From the NCBI RefSeq assembly GCF_902784195.1, contig NZ_CACZTX010000005.1:1-64000 (forward strand): a stretch of DNA of 64,000 nucleotides, read 5' to 3'. Under the pieces are notes generated by a model that saw only the letters and a list, made by a program, of their open reading frames with translations, was not told where the DNA came from and searched no databases. How positions within the stretch are numbered: position 1 is the stretch's first letter; each line of letters begins with the position of its first letter. Source of the stretch: an uncultured Methanobrevibacter sp. GTDB taxonomy: Archaea; Methanobacteriota; Methanobacteria; Methanobacteriales; Methanobacteriaceae. Of the stretch, positions 46,191-54,563 are shown piece by piece. The translations under genes were made by a program, and so were the position numbers.

Positions 46191-48473
46191 TTATAATTGT
46201 TTTCTTGCTGCATCAAGCATGATTTTCTTTTCAGCTCTTGCAACAGTTTTTCTTACTTCCTCTACTGCATCAGTATTGGAAGATACACTGGTAATTCCAA
46301 ATTTAACAAGTTTTTCAACAATATGAGGTACACTACCTGCTTGACCACAGATACTGCAGGTTACACCTGCTGCTGCACAATGCTTAATGGTTCTTTCAAT
46401 TAAAGCCATTACTGCAGGGTGTTCTTCTCTGTAGTGTTTTGCAACAAACTCATTGTTTCTGTCTACTGCAAGAGTGTATTGGGTCAAGTCATTGGTACCG
46501 AGACTTACGAAGTCAATACCTTCTGCAATGTATTCATCAATGAGAATAGCTGCTGCAGGAATTTCAACCATCATACCGAATTCAACATCAACTTGAGGTT
46601 CCATACCCACTTCTCTACATAATTCCTTAGCTCTTCTAAGCTCGGAAGGATGTTGAGATAATGGAATCATGATTCCAATGTTTTTGTAACCTTTATCGTG
46701 AAGCTTTTTAATTGCTTTGAATTCTGCTTTTAAGATTTCAGGTTCATCCAATTCTCTTCTGATACCTCTCCAACCTAACATTGGGTTGTGTTCTCTAGGT
46801 TCATTTTCTCCACCTTCAAGGGTAATGAACTCATCAGTAGGGGCATCAAGAGTTCTGTACCATACAGGTTTTGGATAGAATTCATCTGCTACTTTTAAAA
46901 CACTTTCAGCAATTGTATCAACCAATTTGTCCTCTTCACCATCAAGGATGAATTTTCTTGGGTGAACACCAGCGGATAACATCATGTGTTCAGTTCTGAG
47001 TAATCCTACACCATCTGCACCAGTTGCTGCTGCTTTTGGAGCTGCTTCAGCCATACTTACATTAGCTTTAACTTCGGTAACAGTGATTAAAGGAGTTGCA
47101 GAGACTTGAACTGCACCAGCACTTGCTTCTTCACTTTCAGCACCTTTAATGATACCTTTATATACTAAACCTTTTTTACCGTCAGCAGTGACTTCATCAT
47201 TTTCTTTTAAGGTAGTTGTTGCATCTCCAGTACCTACTACACAAGGAATTCCTAATTCTCTTGAGATAATAGCTGCGTGACAGGTTACTCCACCTTCATC
47301 AGTTACGATACCGGTAGCTCTTTTCATAGCTGGCACCATATCAGGAGTGGTCATAGTGGTTACCATTACGTCTCCTTCTTGAACTTTATCAAGTTCATCA
47401 AGACTTAAAATAACTTTAACAGTACCTGATGCTAAACCAGGGCTTGCACCAAGACCTCTGATTAAAACTTCTAAATCCACTTCTTCCTCTTCAGATTCTT
47501 CTTTTTTAGAATCGCCTAAGGTAGTGATTGGTCTGGATTGTAATAAGAATAAGTTTCCATCATGGAATGCCCATTCAGTATCTTGAGGTTTGCCGTAATG
47601 ACCTTCTACTCTTTTAGCCATTGCAACAAGCTCTAATAATTCCTCATCAGATAAGACTCTTTCTTTTCTTAAATCTTCAGGAACGTCAACTTGAATGGAG
47701 GTTCCACCTTCTTCATTAGTGAACATGGTTTTCTTGTCACTAATGGTAACATTTAAGATTTCATTTGTTTCTTTATCTACAGCATAGTTATCTGGGGTTA
47801 CAGATCCACTTACTACAGATTCACCAAGTCCCCAAGAACCTTCGATTAAAGCAATGTTTTCACCAGTTGATGGGTTTACAGTAAACATTACACCTGCCTT
47901 ATCGGAATCAACCATTTGTTGAACAACTACTGCAATGTAAACTTGAGAGTGTTCGAAGTTGTTTTCTTCTCTGTAGAAAATAGCTCTTGCTTCAAATAAG
48001 GAAGCCCAACATTTTCTTACATATTCAATTACATTATCTAATCCTTGAACGTGCAAGAAAGTGTCTTGTTGACCTGCAAATGAAGCTTCAGGCAAGTCTT
48101 CAGCAGTTGCAGAAGAACGAATAGCTACATCAGCACCATCTTCTTCTCCAACTCTTTCAGATAATTGATTGTAAGCTTCAGTAATGTAAGTAGAAATTCC
48201 ATCAGGGATAGGAGTTTCAATGATAATTGCTTTAATTTTTTCTGCAGCTTCTTGAAGCTCTTTAGTATTATTAATATCTACTTGGTCTAAAATATCCATA
48301 ACCTTACTAAAAATTCCAGTATCTCTCATAAACTTATCATAAGTTTTAGAGGTTACAACAAATCCTGGAGGAACTGGAATACCTGCTTGGGTTAATTCAC
48401 CTAAATTAGCACCTTTACCACCAGCAATACCTAAATCATCTTTACTTAAATCTTCAAATTTTTTAACGTACAT
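46191..48473 (-). CDS. ppsA: phosphoenolpyruvate synthase
   Basis: 760 residues from the ATG at 48473 behind AAAGGAGC; a longer frame adds 12 residues without support. N-terminal ATP-grasp domain (GGKGANLGELTQAGIPVPPGF, AIRSSATAEDLPEASFAGQQDT), mobile phosphohistidine domain with His in DEGGVTCHAAIISRELGIP (~412), and C-terminal PEP/pyruvate TIM barrel (GLLRTEHM, MLGWRGIR, GTNDLTQYTL, Cys in CSICGQA). It makes PEP from pyruvate and ATP for gluconeogenesis. Confidence 0.97.
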   Translation of the reverse strand: MYVKKFEDLSKDDLGIAGGKGANLGELTQAGIPVPPGFVVTSKTYDKFMRDTGIFSKVMDILDQVDINNTKELQEAAEKIKAIIIETPIPDGISTYITEAYNQLSERVGEEDGADVAIRSSATAEDLPEASFAGQQDTFLHVQGLDNVIEYVRKCWASLFEARAIFYREENNFEHSQVYIAVVVQQMVDSDKAGVMFTVNPSTGENIALIEGSWGLGESVVSGSVTPDNYAVDKETNEILNVTISDKKTMFTNEEGGTSIQVDVPEDLRKERVLSDEELLELVAMAKRVEGHYGKPQDTEWAFHDGNLFLLQSRPITTLGDSKKEESEEEEVDLEVLIRGLGASPGLASGTVKVILSLDELDKVQEGDVMVTTMTTPDMVPAMKRATGIVTDEGGVTCHAAIISRELGIPCVVGTGDATTTLKENDEVTADGKKGLVYKGIIKGAESEEASAGAVQVSATPLITVTEVKANVSMAEAAPKAAATGADGVGLLRTEHMMLSAGVHPRKFILDGEEDKLVDTIAESVLKVADEFYPKPVWYRTLDAPTDEFITLEGGENEPREHNPMLGWRGIRRELDEPEILKAEFKAIKKLHDKGYKNIGIMIPLSQHPSELRRAKELCREVGMEPQVDVEFGMMVEIPAAAILIDEYIAEGIDFVSLGTNDLTQYTLAVDRNNEFVAKHYREEHPAVMALIERTIKHCAAAGVTCSICGQAGSVPHIVEKLVKFGITSVSSNTDAVEEVRKTVARAEKKIMLDAARKQL

Positions 48474-48636
48474 TGTTCTGCTCCTTTTTAAACAATAGTC
48501 CTTAATCAATTTTCAATAATTGAATGATAATGACGTTTGGATATTAAATTAAAGTCCAAATAAATATATTTTAAGATTGTTTCTTAATTCTGAATGAAAT
48601 TAAAAATAAGAATATTAAATGAAAAATTAGAGATTA

Positions 48637-48654
48637 ATAAAAAAGCCAAAAGAC
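48637..48654 (-). terminator. terminator of L10e
   Basis: On the minus strand AAGTC-TTTT-GGCTT forms a short hairpin followed by T6, directly after the L10e stop. Confidence 0.5.
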
Positions 48655-49137
48655 TTATTTAACTAAATCTGCACCTTTTTCAATGACAATTCTGCAAGAT
48701 ACAGGCATTTTCATACCTGCTCTTTTTAAAGCGGTTTTAGCGTCTTGGAAGTTTTTAGGGTTTACATCAATAGACATGATCTTTTGATTGGTTTTTACTA
48801 AAGCTTCTACACTGATTGCTTTACCGAAAGCATTTCTCATACCGCTTTGTACCCTGTCCGCACCTGCACCAGTTGCCATAGGGTTTTCTCTTACAATGTT
48901 GTGAGGGTATACTCTTAATTTTAAGTGGTATCCTAATCTACCAGCAGATCTTTGCATGTATCTGTTAGAAGCAATACGAGCTGCTTCTAAAGCATTGTGT
49001 CTAATTTGAGCTGGTTTTTTAACTGCTAAGGATACTCTTACTGGGAAATCTTCTGATAAGTTTCCCATATCATATTGAACAATTCTGTTATTTGGTATTT
49101 TTCTAATATATTCTCTTCTTGAATAAGCACGAACCAT
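48655..49137 (-). CDS. rpl10e: 50S ribosomal protein L10e (uL16)
   Basis: 160 residues, the archaeal L10e/uL16 protein that binds 23S rRNA near the peptidyl-transferase centre and P-site tRNA. The N-terminus ([24 protein letters not shown]) and the central [57 protein letters not shown] are highly characteristic. GGAGGACTAGTA precedes the ATG. It is transcribed alone. Confidence 0.97.
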   Translation of the reverse strand: MVRAYSRREYIRKIPNNRIVQYDMGNLSEDFPVRVSLAVKKPAQIRHNALEAARIASNRYMQRSAGRLGYHLKLRVYPHNIVRENPMATGAGADRVQSGMRNAFGKAISVEALVKTNQKIMSIDVNPKNFQDAKTALKRAGMKMPVSCRIVIEKGADLVK

Positions 49138-49785
49138 TACTAGTCCTCCATATAATCATAATTAGAATTTATTGTGACCAAATGACCAAAGCCATATACA
49201 AAACTATTTCTAAATAGTGTATATTTTAGAATGCTTGATTTAATTTCTAATCTGAATATCACAAAAATTCTTTAAATTTTTTAAATCGACTGAAAAGTCG
49301 AAAAGTGATTGTTCTATCAGAACAAAGAATAATAGCTATTTTGTAAAGTATAATCCCATATTAAGAAAATATAAGCTATAATTATATTCTTATTATCATA
49401 CTTTCATATCTTAGCCATATAAAATTGAGAAAATTAATAATTGATTTAATAATTGAATATTATATATTATTAATTTATAAAGTTAGATAGAATATTACTA
49501 TATATTTTTCTAAACATTAATAAATGTTACCCTATATTATATATAATTCTAAAAATATTATATAAACTGAAATCAAGGAATTGATCAATGAAAAAAAAAT
49601 TTAATTAAAAAATTTATAATTGAAATTACAAATTAAATAATAATTACAAATAATCATGATTTCAAATTAATAATGATTTCAAATACCATTAAATGATTAA
49701 ATAAAATGATTAAATAAAATGATTAAATAAAATGATTTAAATGATGTAAATAAATAATCATAAAAAATATAATCAGGGAAAGAAG
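49138..49785. other. 648-bp intergenic with two short G/C-containing hairpins
   Basis: Mostly A/T; divergent promoters of L10e and pcc1. Two compact hairpins at 49287-49300 (CGACT-gaaa-AGTCG) and 49311-49323 (GTTCT-atc-AGAAC) stand out. Near pcc1, TGATTAAATAAAA repeats three to four times (about 49694-49740). No small gene is convincing. Confidence 0.45.
49694..49740. repeat. short tandem repeat upstream of pcc1
   Basis: ATGATTAAATAAA is repeated three times in tandem with a fourth degenerate copy. Non-coding. Confidence 0.5.
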
Positions 49786-50031
49786 ATGAAGATTAAATCA
49801 AATATTAAAATGAAATATAAAGATCCATCATACACTGAAATTGTCTATAAATCTCTTGAAGTTGATAACGAAGGTTTTGTTGAAAGTGTCTTGGATGAAA
49901 ACTTAATAAATTTTAAAATTGAAAGTGACAAGTTAGGCAGTTTTTTAGCTACAGCTGATGATCTGATAGCATCTGAAATATTAGCTGAAGAAATTATTAG
50001 GAAAACAAACCAAAAAGATATTTTGAAATAA
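49786..50031 (+). CDS. KEOPS complex subunit Pcc1
   Basis: 81 residues with the Pcc1 pattern: strand IEIVY-type SYTEIVYKSLEVDNEGF, strand/turn VLDENLINFKIESDKLGSFLATADDLIASEILAEEII. The last part, x-TxDDLIxxExLAEEI, is the family signature. Pcc1 dimerises the Kae1-Bud32-Cgi121 assembly that makes the t6A modification of tRNA. GGGAAAGAAG precedes the ATG. The next gene is 156 bp away. Small size makes the call less certain than for large enzymes. Confidence 0.85.
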   Translation: MKIKSNIKMKYKDPSYTEIVYKSLEVDNEGFVESVLDENLINFKIESDKLGSFLATADDLIASEILAEEIIRKTNQKDILK

Positions 50032-50187
50032 AAAGATAAAAAAAGATTCAACAAAAAACTAAAAAATTTTCTCTTAAAAGATAAATTTAATAATAATTAA
50101 AATCATAAATATATTACAATATATTGATATAACAACGAGTTATATTTTTTATCATAATATAAAAAAGGACAAGAATGAAGTGTTAAT

Positions 50188-51381
50188 ATGGAATGTCATA
50201 ATCACCCAGATAGAGAAGCCGTGGCAAATTGTGCATTTTGCGGAAAAGCAGTTTGTCCAGAGTGTAGTATGGAAATTGGCGGAAATATTTATTGTAAAGA
50301 TTGCATAAATGAGATCATTACAAAAAGTTTTGGAGAAAAAGAAACATTAGCTAAAAAACCTGCAGCTGAAATAGAAGAGCCTGCAGACAATTTTGAACCA
50401 ATAGAACCAATTACTCCAATACAAGCAGAAGAACGTGAAGCTGAGGAAGAAGCTTTAAAAACAGTGGAAAAAGCTCCTGAAAACTTTGAAACTGATTATG
50501 AATATGAAACAGAATATGTTGAAACATATGAGGAAGATGGTGCTGAGGATAGCTATTACGAAAATCCTGACCCTATTCCTGAACCTGAACCAGAATATAG
50601 GGAAAGGGAAAGAAAACTCAAAGCAAAAGCTAAATCTCGCCAACCTCCTATTGAACCAATCCATACTGGAGACATAGATGAGGATTATTATTATGAACCA
50701 CGTCCTAGTGAAACTCCAAGTAATGAACTTGAAGCAAAATATGAAAGATATTTAGATGATTTATATTATGATGAAGAAGAGGACATAGTTCCTCAAGAAC
50801 TAATTGATGAAGTTGAAGAAGAACCTCCTAGGTCTAGAGCTCCTAAAGGAAAAAGAAGAAGGAAGAAACAAGCTAAAAAAGAACGTGCAGCATATGATGA
50901 AGCACCTAGAAGACAAAGACCTAGAAATTATCCAAGTGATGATGGGGAATATTACATTAACCCTAGAGATGAATACGAGGAAGACTTTATAGTTCCATCA
51001 CATAATAGAAGAAGAGCACCTCAAAGAGATGCTGAAAGTTATGAAGAACTTAAAAGAAGAATCGAAAGAAACTATGAAATGGAACAGAAAAGCAAGAAAA
51101 GAGGTCGCTTCAGAAGATCTAAAAAATCAAAATACGATTATGATGACTATGATGAACTAGAGAATATCCAAGAGATGCACAGATATCCTGTAGAGGAAGA
51201 AAGTGAAAAACTTTCAATAGTTGAAATCCTCCTTGCAATCATCTTAATCATTTTAATAATATTACTTGTCTTATATGTAATTTACTTATTTAGATTAAGT
51301 GGAGATTACTCTGGTTTCATAGAAGCACTTAGGGGATTAGTTCAAAATCCTGGCGAATTCATTACTAATGTATTGAATTAA
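50188..51381 (+). CDS. zinc-finger membrane protein with acidic linker
   Basis: 397 residues. The first ~45 residues are a B-box/treble-clef-like zinc finger (CHNHPDREAVANCAFCGKAV, CPECSMEIGGNIYCKDC). Next is a long disordered linker rich in Glu, Asp, Tyr, Pro, then Arg/Lys (GKRRRKKQAKKERAAYDEAPRRQRP, KKRGRFRRSKKSKYDYDDYDE). A single membrane helix (~345-368) and a short tail end it. The linker holds PIEPITPIQAEE and PPIEPIHTGDIDED, which resemble the DEIIPIHAE repeats of the zinc-ribbon protein at 25748-27712. Function unknown; likely membrane-tethered and cytoplasmic. A terminator hairpin follows. Confidence 0.8.
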   Translation: MECHNHPDREAVANCAFCGKAVCPECSMEIGGNIYCKDCINEIITKSFGEKETLAKKPAAEIEEPADNFEPIEPITPIQAEEREAEEEALKTVEKAPENFETDYEYETEYVETYEEDGAEDSYYENPDPIPEPEPEYRERERKLKAKAKSRQPPIEPIHTGDIDEDYYYEPRPSETPSNELEAKYERYLDDLYYDEEEDIVPQELIDEVEEEPPRSRAPKGKRRRKKQAKKERAAYDEAPRRQRPRNYPSDDGEYYINPRDEYEEDFIVPSHNRRRAPQRDAESYEELKRRIERNYEMEQKSKKRGRFRRSKKSKYDYDDYDELENIQEMHRYPVEEESEKLSIVEILLAIILIILIILLVLYVIYLFRLSGDYSGFIEALRGLVQNPGEFITNVLN

Positions 51382-51389
51382 TTAAAATA

Positions 51390-51424
51390 ATAGAGAAAAT
51401 TATTTCTCTATCTTTTCTTTTTTT
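51390..51424 (+). terminator. hairpin terminator of the zinc-finger gene
   Basis: ATAGAGAAA-atta-TTTCTCTAT (51390-51411) is a 9-bp perfect stem followed by CTTTTCTTTTTTT. It is the clearest hairpin-plus-T-tract structure on the plus strand here. Confidence 0.7.
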
Positions 51425-51743
51425 AACACTTCAATTATTTTTTTATTTAATTTTCTTTTACTTATTTTACTAATTTTAATAATTTGCTAATTAACTTATT
51501 TTATAATTAAAATAAACTTATTTGTTTATTAAAATTATTAAATATTATATTTAAAAAATTATAAAAAAGAATCAACTATTTTTGTAAACGCTGAAAAAAT
51601 GATAGAAAATGAAAAGATCTATCAGAATAAAGATAAAAATTGTAAAAAGTGTTAAAAAAAGTGATTAAAAATAGAAAAAAGTAAGTGAAATATAAAAAAA
51701 GAAAATAAAAAAAGTAAAAAGTAAAAAGAAATAATTAAAATAA
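51425..51743. other. convergent 3' region
   Basis: A/T-rich spacer between convergent genes. The part next to 51744 is T-rich on the minus strand and can terminate the FKBP transcript. No gene. Confidence 0.4.
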
Positions 51744-52478
51744 TTATTCTTCTGCTTCTTCTTCAGCAGGTTCTTCTACTTTTTTCTCGAATTCATCTAC
51801 GAATTCAACTTTTTCATAATCCATGTTGTCCCAAATGTCTTTGGAAATTCTGAATCTAGCGAAAGTTACATCCATGTATGATTTTTGATCGAATCTGGTG
51901 ATTTCATCTAATTTGATGCTTACTTTGTCACCATCGATTTTGATTTCGGTTTTGTCTAAATCCATGTTAGGGTAGGAGTAGTGTAACTCAATCATACTTT
52001 TGATTTTTTCTTCATCATCTTCAATAACTTCCACTACAGAAACGTCATATTCTAAGTTTTTACCAGCTAATTCATGGTTGAAGTCTACTTTAACTCTTCC
52101 ACCGTTTACAGAAATGATTTTACCAGTACCTGCATCTGCAGTAATTTTCATACCTCTAACAGGAGTCATACCTTGTTTTTTGAATTCTTTCATTGGAATT
52201 AATTGAATGAAATTAGGGTTTCTTTGACCAAAACCGTTTTCAGGAGTTACAGATACATGAACAGCATCTCCAGCTTCAGTTCCGATAATAGCATCATCAA
52301 TAGCTTTTAATAAATGATTTCCTCCAACAATAATTGGGATTGGACCGTAAACTTTATTTTCTACTAAAATACCTGCTTCTTCAGCGATATCTTCGGAAGT
52401 AGTATCAAATACTTCATCAGTTTCTTTAATTTTTCCAGTGAAATTTAATCTTACAAAATCTCCTTCTTTAATTGCCAT
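51744..52478 (-). CDS. FKBP-type peptidyl-prolyl isomerase (long archaeal form)
   Basis: 244 residues. FKBP domain with SlyD-like insert-in-flap: VRLNFTGKIKETDEVFDTT, GNHLLKAIDDAIIGTEAGDAVHVSVTPENGFGQRNPN, then VDFNHELAGKNLEYDVSVVEV. A C-terminal extra domain (~150-225) is typical of the long archaeal FKBPs, and the tail is Glu-rich (EEPAEEEAEE). Acts in the cytoplasm as a prolyl isomerase and chaperone. AGGAGAATTATTT precedes the ATG. Confidence 0.94.
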   Translation of the reverse strand: MAIKEGDFVRLNFTGKIKETDEVFDTTSEDIAEEAGILVENKVYGPIPIIVGGNHLLKAIDDAIIGTEAGDAVHVSVTPENGFGQRNPNFIQLIPMKEFKKQGMTPVRGMKITADAGTGKIISVNGGRVKVDFNHELAGKNLEYDVSVVEVIEDDEEKIKSMIELHYSYPNMDLDKTEIKIDGDKVSIKLDEITRFDQKSYMDVTFARFRISKDIWDNMDYEKVEFVDEFEKKVEEPAEEEAEE

Positions 52479-52842
52479 AAATAATTCTCCTATAATCTTT
52501 ATTGAGAAAACAAATTACATTATTAAATATTAGGAATATGTCTTTACTTTCACAGCATACTCAAGTTCAATAATTAAATGTAATTAATAATAAAATTGAA
52601 TAGTAAATTTAATAATTTAATATCAATATAAAATATCCAGCTAATTAAAATTGAATTTTTTAATTAATCAAATATTCATTATATATTTTTATTAAGTGAT
52701 ATTATATAATATTTACTAATTTAATAAAAAATTTAATAAAAAAATTAGAAAAAATAGTTAAAAAATCTTAAATAGAAAATTTGAAAAAATTGATGAAAGA
52801 ATAATGGATAAAATTATTGTAAAAATTTTAAAAATTAGAGAA
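52479..52842. other. intergenic, FKBP promoter side
   Basis: 364 bp, nearly pure A/T. It contains the promoter of the FKBP gene and the 3' end of the nucleotidyltransferase transcript. No motif stands out. Confidence 0.4.
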
Positions 52843-53994
52843 TCAGTCAGTCACAATATTCTTTACAAACCTATTGCCATTTTCAAATACTTTCTCTTCA
52901 AATTCCTTTAATACTGCTTCATTTTTATAATTTAATACACGTACAGTGCTAGGATAATTATTAATATATTCTGAAATCATATCTGCATTGATTCTTGTTT
53001 CTAAAATGCTTAATACCCTATTTTTAAAATGGCTGCTGAATCCATAGAATATTGAATCTTCAATTTCAGATATTGATTCAAATGGTTTTTCTTCACGCCT
53101 ATCAATAAGTTCTCTAACTAATTTCTCATTAAAGAAATTCAATTTAAGCAAATCTTCAAATGACAAACTGTTTGCAGAATCAATGATATGTTCTTCAACT
53201 CTTAAATCATGCAATGGAGCCCTATCCGCATTAATCTCCCTTTCTAAGATCCTAAGTGTTTCACTTGGCAACATTGATTTGACTGAATCCAAATTATTCT
53301 CTGAACAGGCCTTACGAATCAAAGTTCCACTAACGCCCTCAATACGAGGAACAAAAATGAATTTATCCTTAAAATCAAAGCCTATCTTTTTCAATGATTT
53401 AGAAAATGAAACGATAACATAATTATCCTCTTCCAATTTTCCTTTGTAAATTACTTCTTTTGTATCCATGTCAACGATTTTATAAGGTTTTGGAGCTACT
53501 CCATGACCTAAAGAGATTCTCTCCAATATCTTCTCATAACCCTCAAAAGGCCTATAACCTCTTGGAATATAATCAGTATTTAAAGCTTGGAACATTTTTG
53601 TTAAGCATAAAGAATATTGGCCAGATCCCATAATTCCCATAGGTGGTCCTTCAACAACAATATCTGCACCTACAGCAACTGCTATTTCTGCCCTTGTTTT
53701 TCTATGCAAGATATAAGGCAATCCTCGACCGCTTCTCTCAAATAAACCTGGAACAACAGCTACAAATAACCCATCAGGAATTTTTTCCTTTGCTGTTTTC
53801 ATACAATGAAAATGACCATTATGAAGGGGAGAATATTCTGTAAAATCTGCAATTAAAGGTCTTGAATCAGATGATTTGCTTGAAACTTCATTTTCAGAAC
53901 CTTTTTCGCATAATTTTTTTGAATTTTCAAAATCCTTGAAAAATGTTTTCCTATCATTCTCTTGAATATCTTTTAAAAAATCTATTGAAGGCAT
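52843..53994 (-). CDS. nucleotidyltransferase-like protein (TmcAL/COG1323-like) with C-terminal HhH-type region
   Basis: 383 residues. An HIGH-type nucleotidyltransferase core is clear: ADFTEYSPLHNGHFHCMKTAKEK (~50-72, TxxHxGH variant HNGH), PYILHRKTRAEIAVAVGADIVVEGP, and VSGTLIRKACSENN (ISSTxxR-like). This resembles TmcAL (tRNA-Met cytidine acetate ligase) and related archaeal proteins. The C-terminal ~110 residues are helical with KPFESISEIEDSIF, like helix-hairpin-helix segments that bind RNA or DNA. It starts without a clear ribosome site 32 bp after the small RHH-like gene, so translation may be coupled. Substrate is uncertain. Confidence 0.75.
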   Translation of the reverse strand: MPSIDFLKDIQENDRKTFFKDFENSKKLCEKGSENEVSSKSSDSRPLIADFTEYSPLHNGHFHCMKTAKEKIPDGLFVAVVPGLFERSGRGLPYILHRKTRAEIAVAVGADIVVEGPPMGIMGSGQYSLCLTKMFQALNTDYIPRGYRPFEGYEKILERISLGHGVAPKPYKIVDMDTKEVIYKGKLEEDNYVIVSFSKSLKKIGFDFKDKFIFVPRIEGVSGTLIRKACSENNLDSVKSMLPSETLRILEREINADRAPLHDLRVEEHIIDSANSLSFEDLLKLNFFNEKLVRELIDRREEKPFESISEIEDSIFYGFSSHFKNRVLSILETRINADMISEYINNYPSTVRVLNYKNEAVLKEFEEKVFENGNRFVKNIVTD

Positions 53995-54026
53995 AATATA
54001 TTATATAATGATTAAAATTTATAAAA

Positions 54027-54206
54027 CTATTCAAAATCCTCCTCACTATTTTTATCAATCCATAAATTAACTGCTTCTTCCATAGCCTTGCTATACCATT
54101 TAGGCTCAAATCTAAACTTCTGAGAGGCCATTTTTCTAAACTTGTAATCTAAATTCTTATCAATAACAATAGTAACTCTTTTTTCATCACTTTCTTCAGA
54201 TGCCAT
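54027..54206 (-). CDS. 59-residue ribbon-helix-helix-like protein
   Basis: A short open frame encodes MASEESDEKRVTIVIDKNLD and continues to a 59-residue product. A strand (RVTIVID), a helix (DYKFRKMASQKF), a turn with FEPKW, and a second helix (YSKAMEEAVNLWIDKN) match the ribbon-helix-helix fold of small DNA-binding regulators. TGTGATTAT precedes the ATG. It lies just upstream of the nucleotidyltransferase-like gene on the same strand. Coding-type composition (Trp, Cys-free, charged helices) sets it off from the surrounding A/T-only spacer. Confidence 0.75.
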   Translation of the reverse strand: MASEESDEKRVTIVIDKNLDYKFRKMASQKFRFEPKWYSKAMEEAVNLWIDKNSEEDFE

Positions 54207-54563
54207 ATAATCACAACTAATGAATTTTAAAAATTAATTTCGTTTATGCTAATTTTTTTACTTTTTAATCAGTTTACTATACATAACTATTTATAAAAAA
54301 ACATCCTTAAATCAATGTTTTTTGCAATTACTATAATATATAGTTTTTATTAATAAAAAGATTTTCTATAAAGCCCTTAAATTAGAAAATAAGAATTATA
54401 ATTAATAATTGACTTAAAATTGCGGCAATTTTATAAATTTAAATCAATGCTAAAATTTAATAAAAAAAATTAAAAAAATTAGAAAAAAATTAAGAAAAAT
54501 AAAATTAAAAAAAAGAAATTTAAAAGAAAAAGAGTTTGAAAAAATTAAAATAGAAAATGAAGA
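54207..54563. other. intergenic with hairpin terminator-like element
   Basis: No gene. A 9-bp hairpin AAAAAACAT-CCTTAAATCA-ATGTTTTTT at 54296-54323, followed by T7 on the minus strand, may stop read-through from pyrC. T-rich minus-strand tracts next to 54564 are another terminator. The rest is promoter for the RHH-like gene. Confidence 0.5.
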
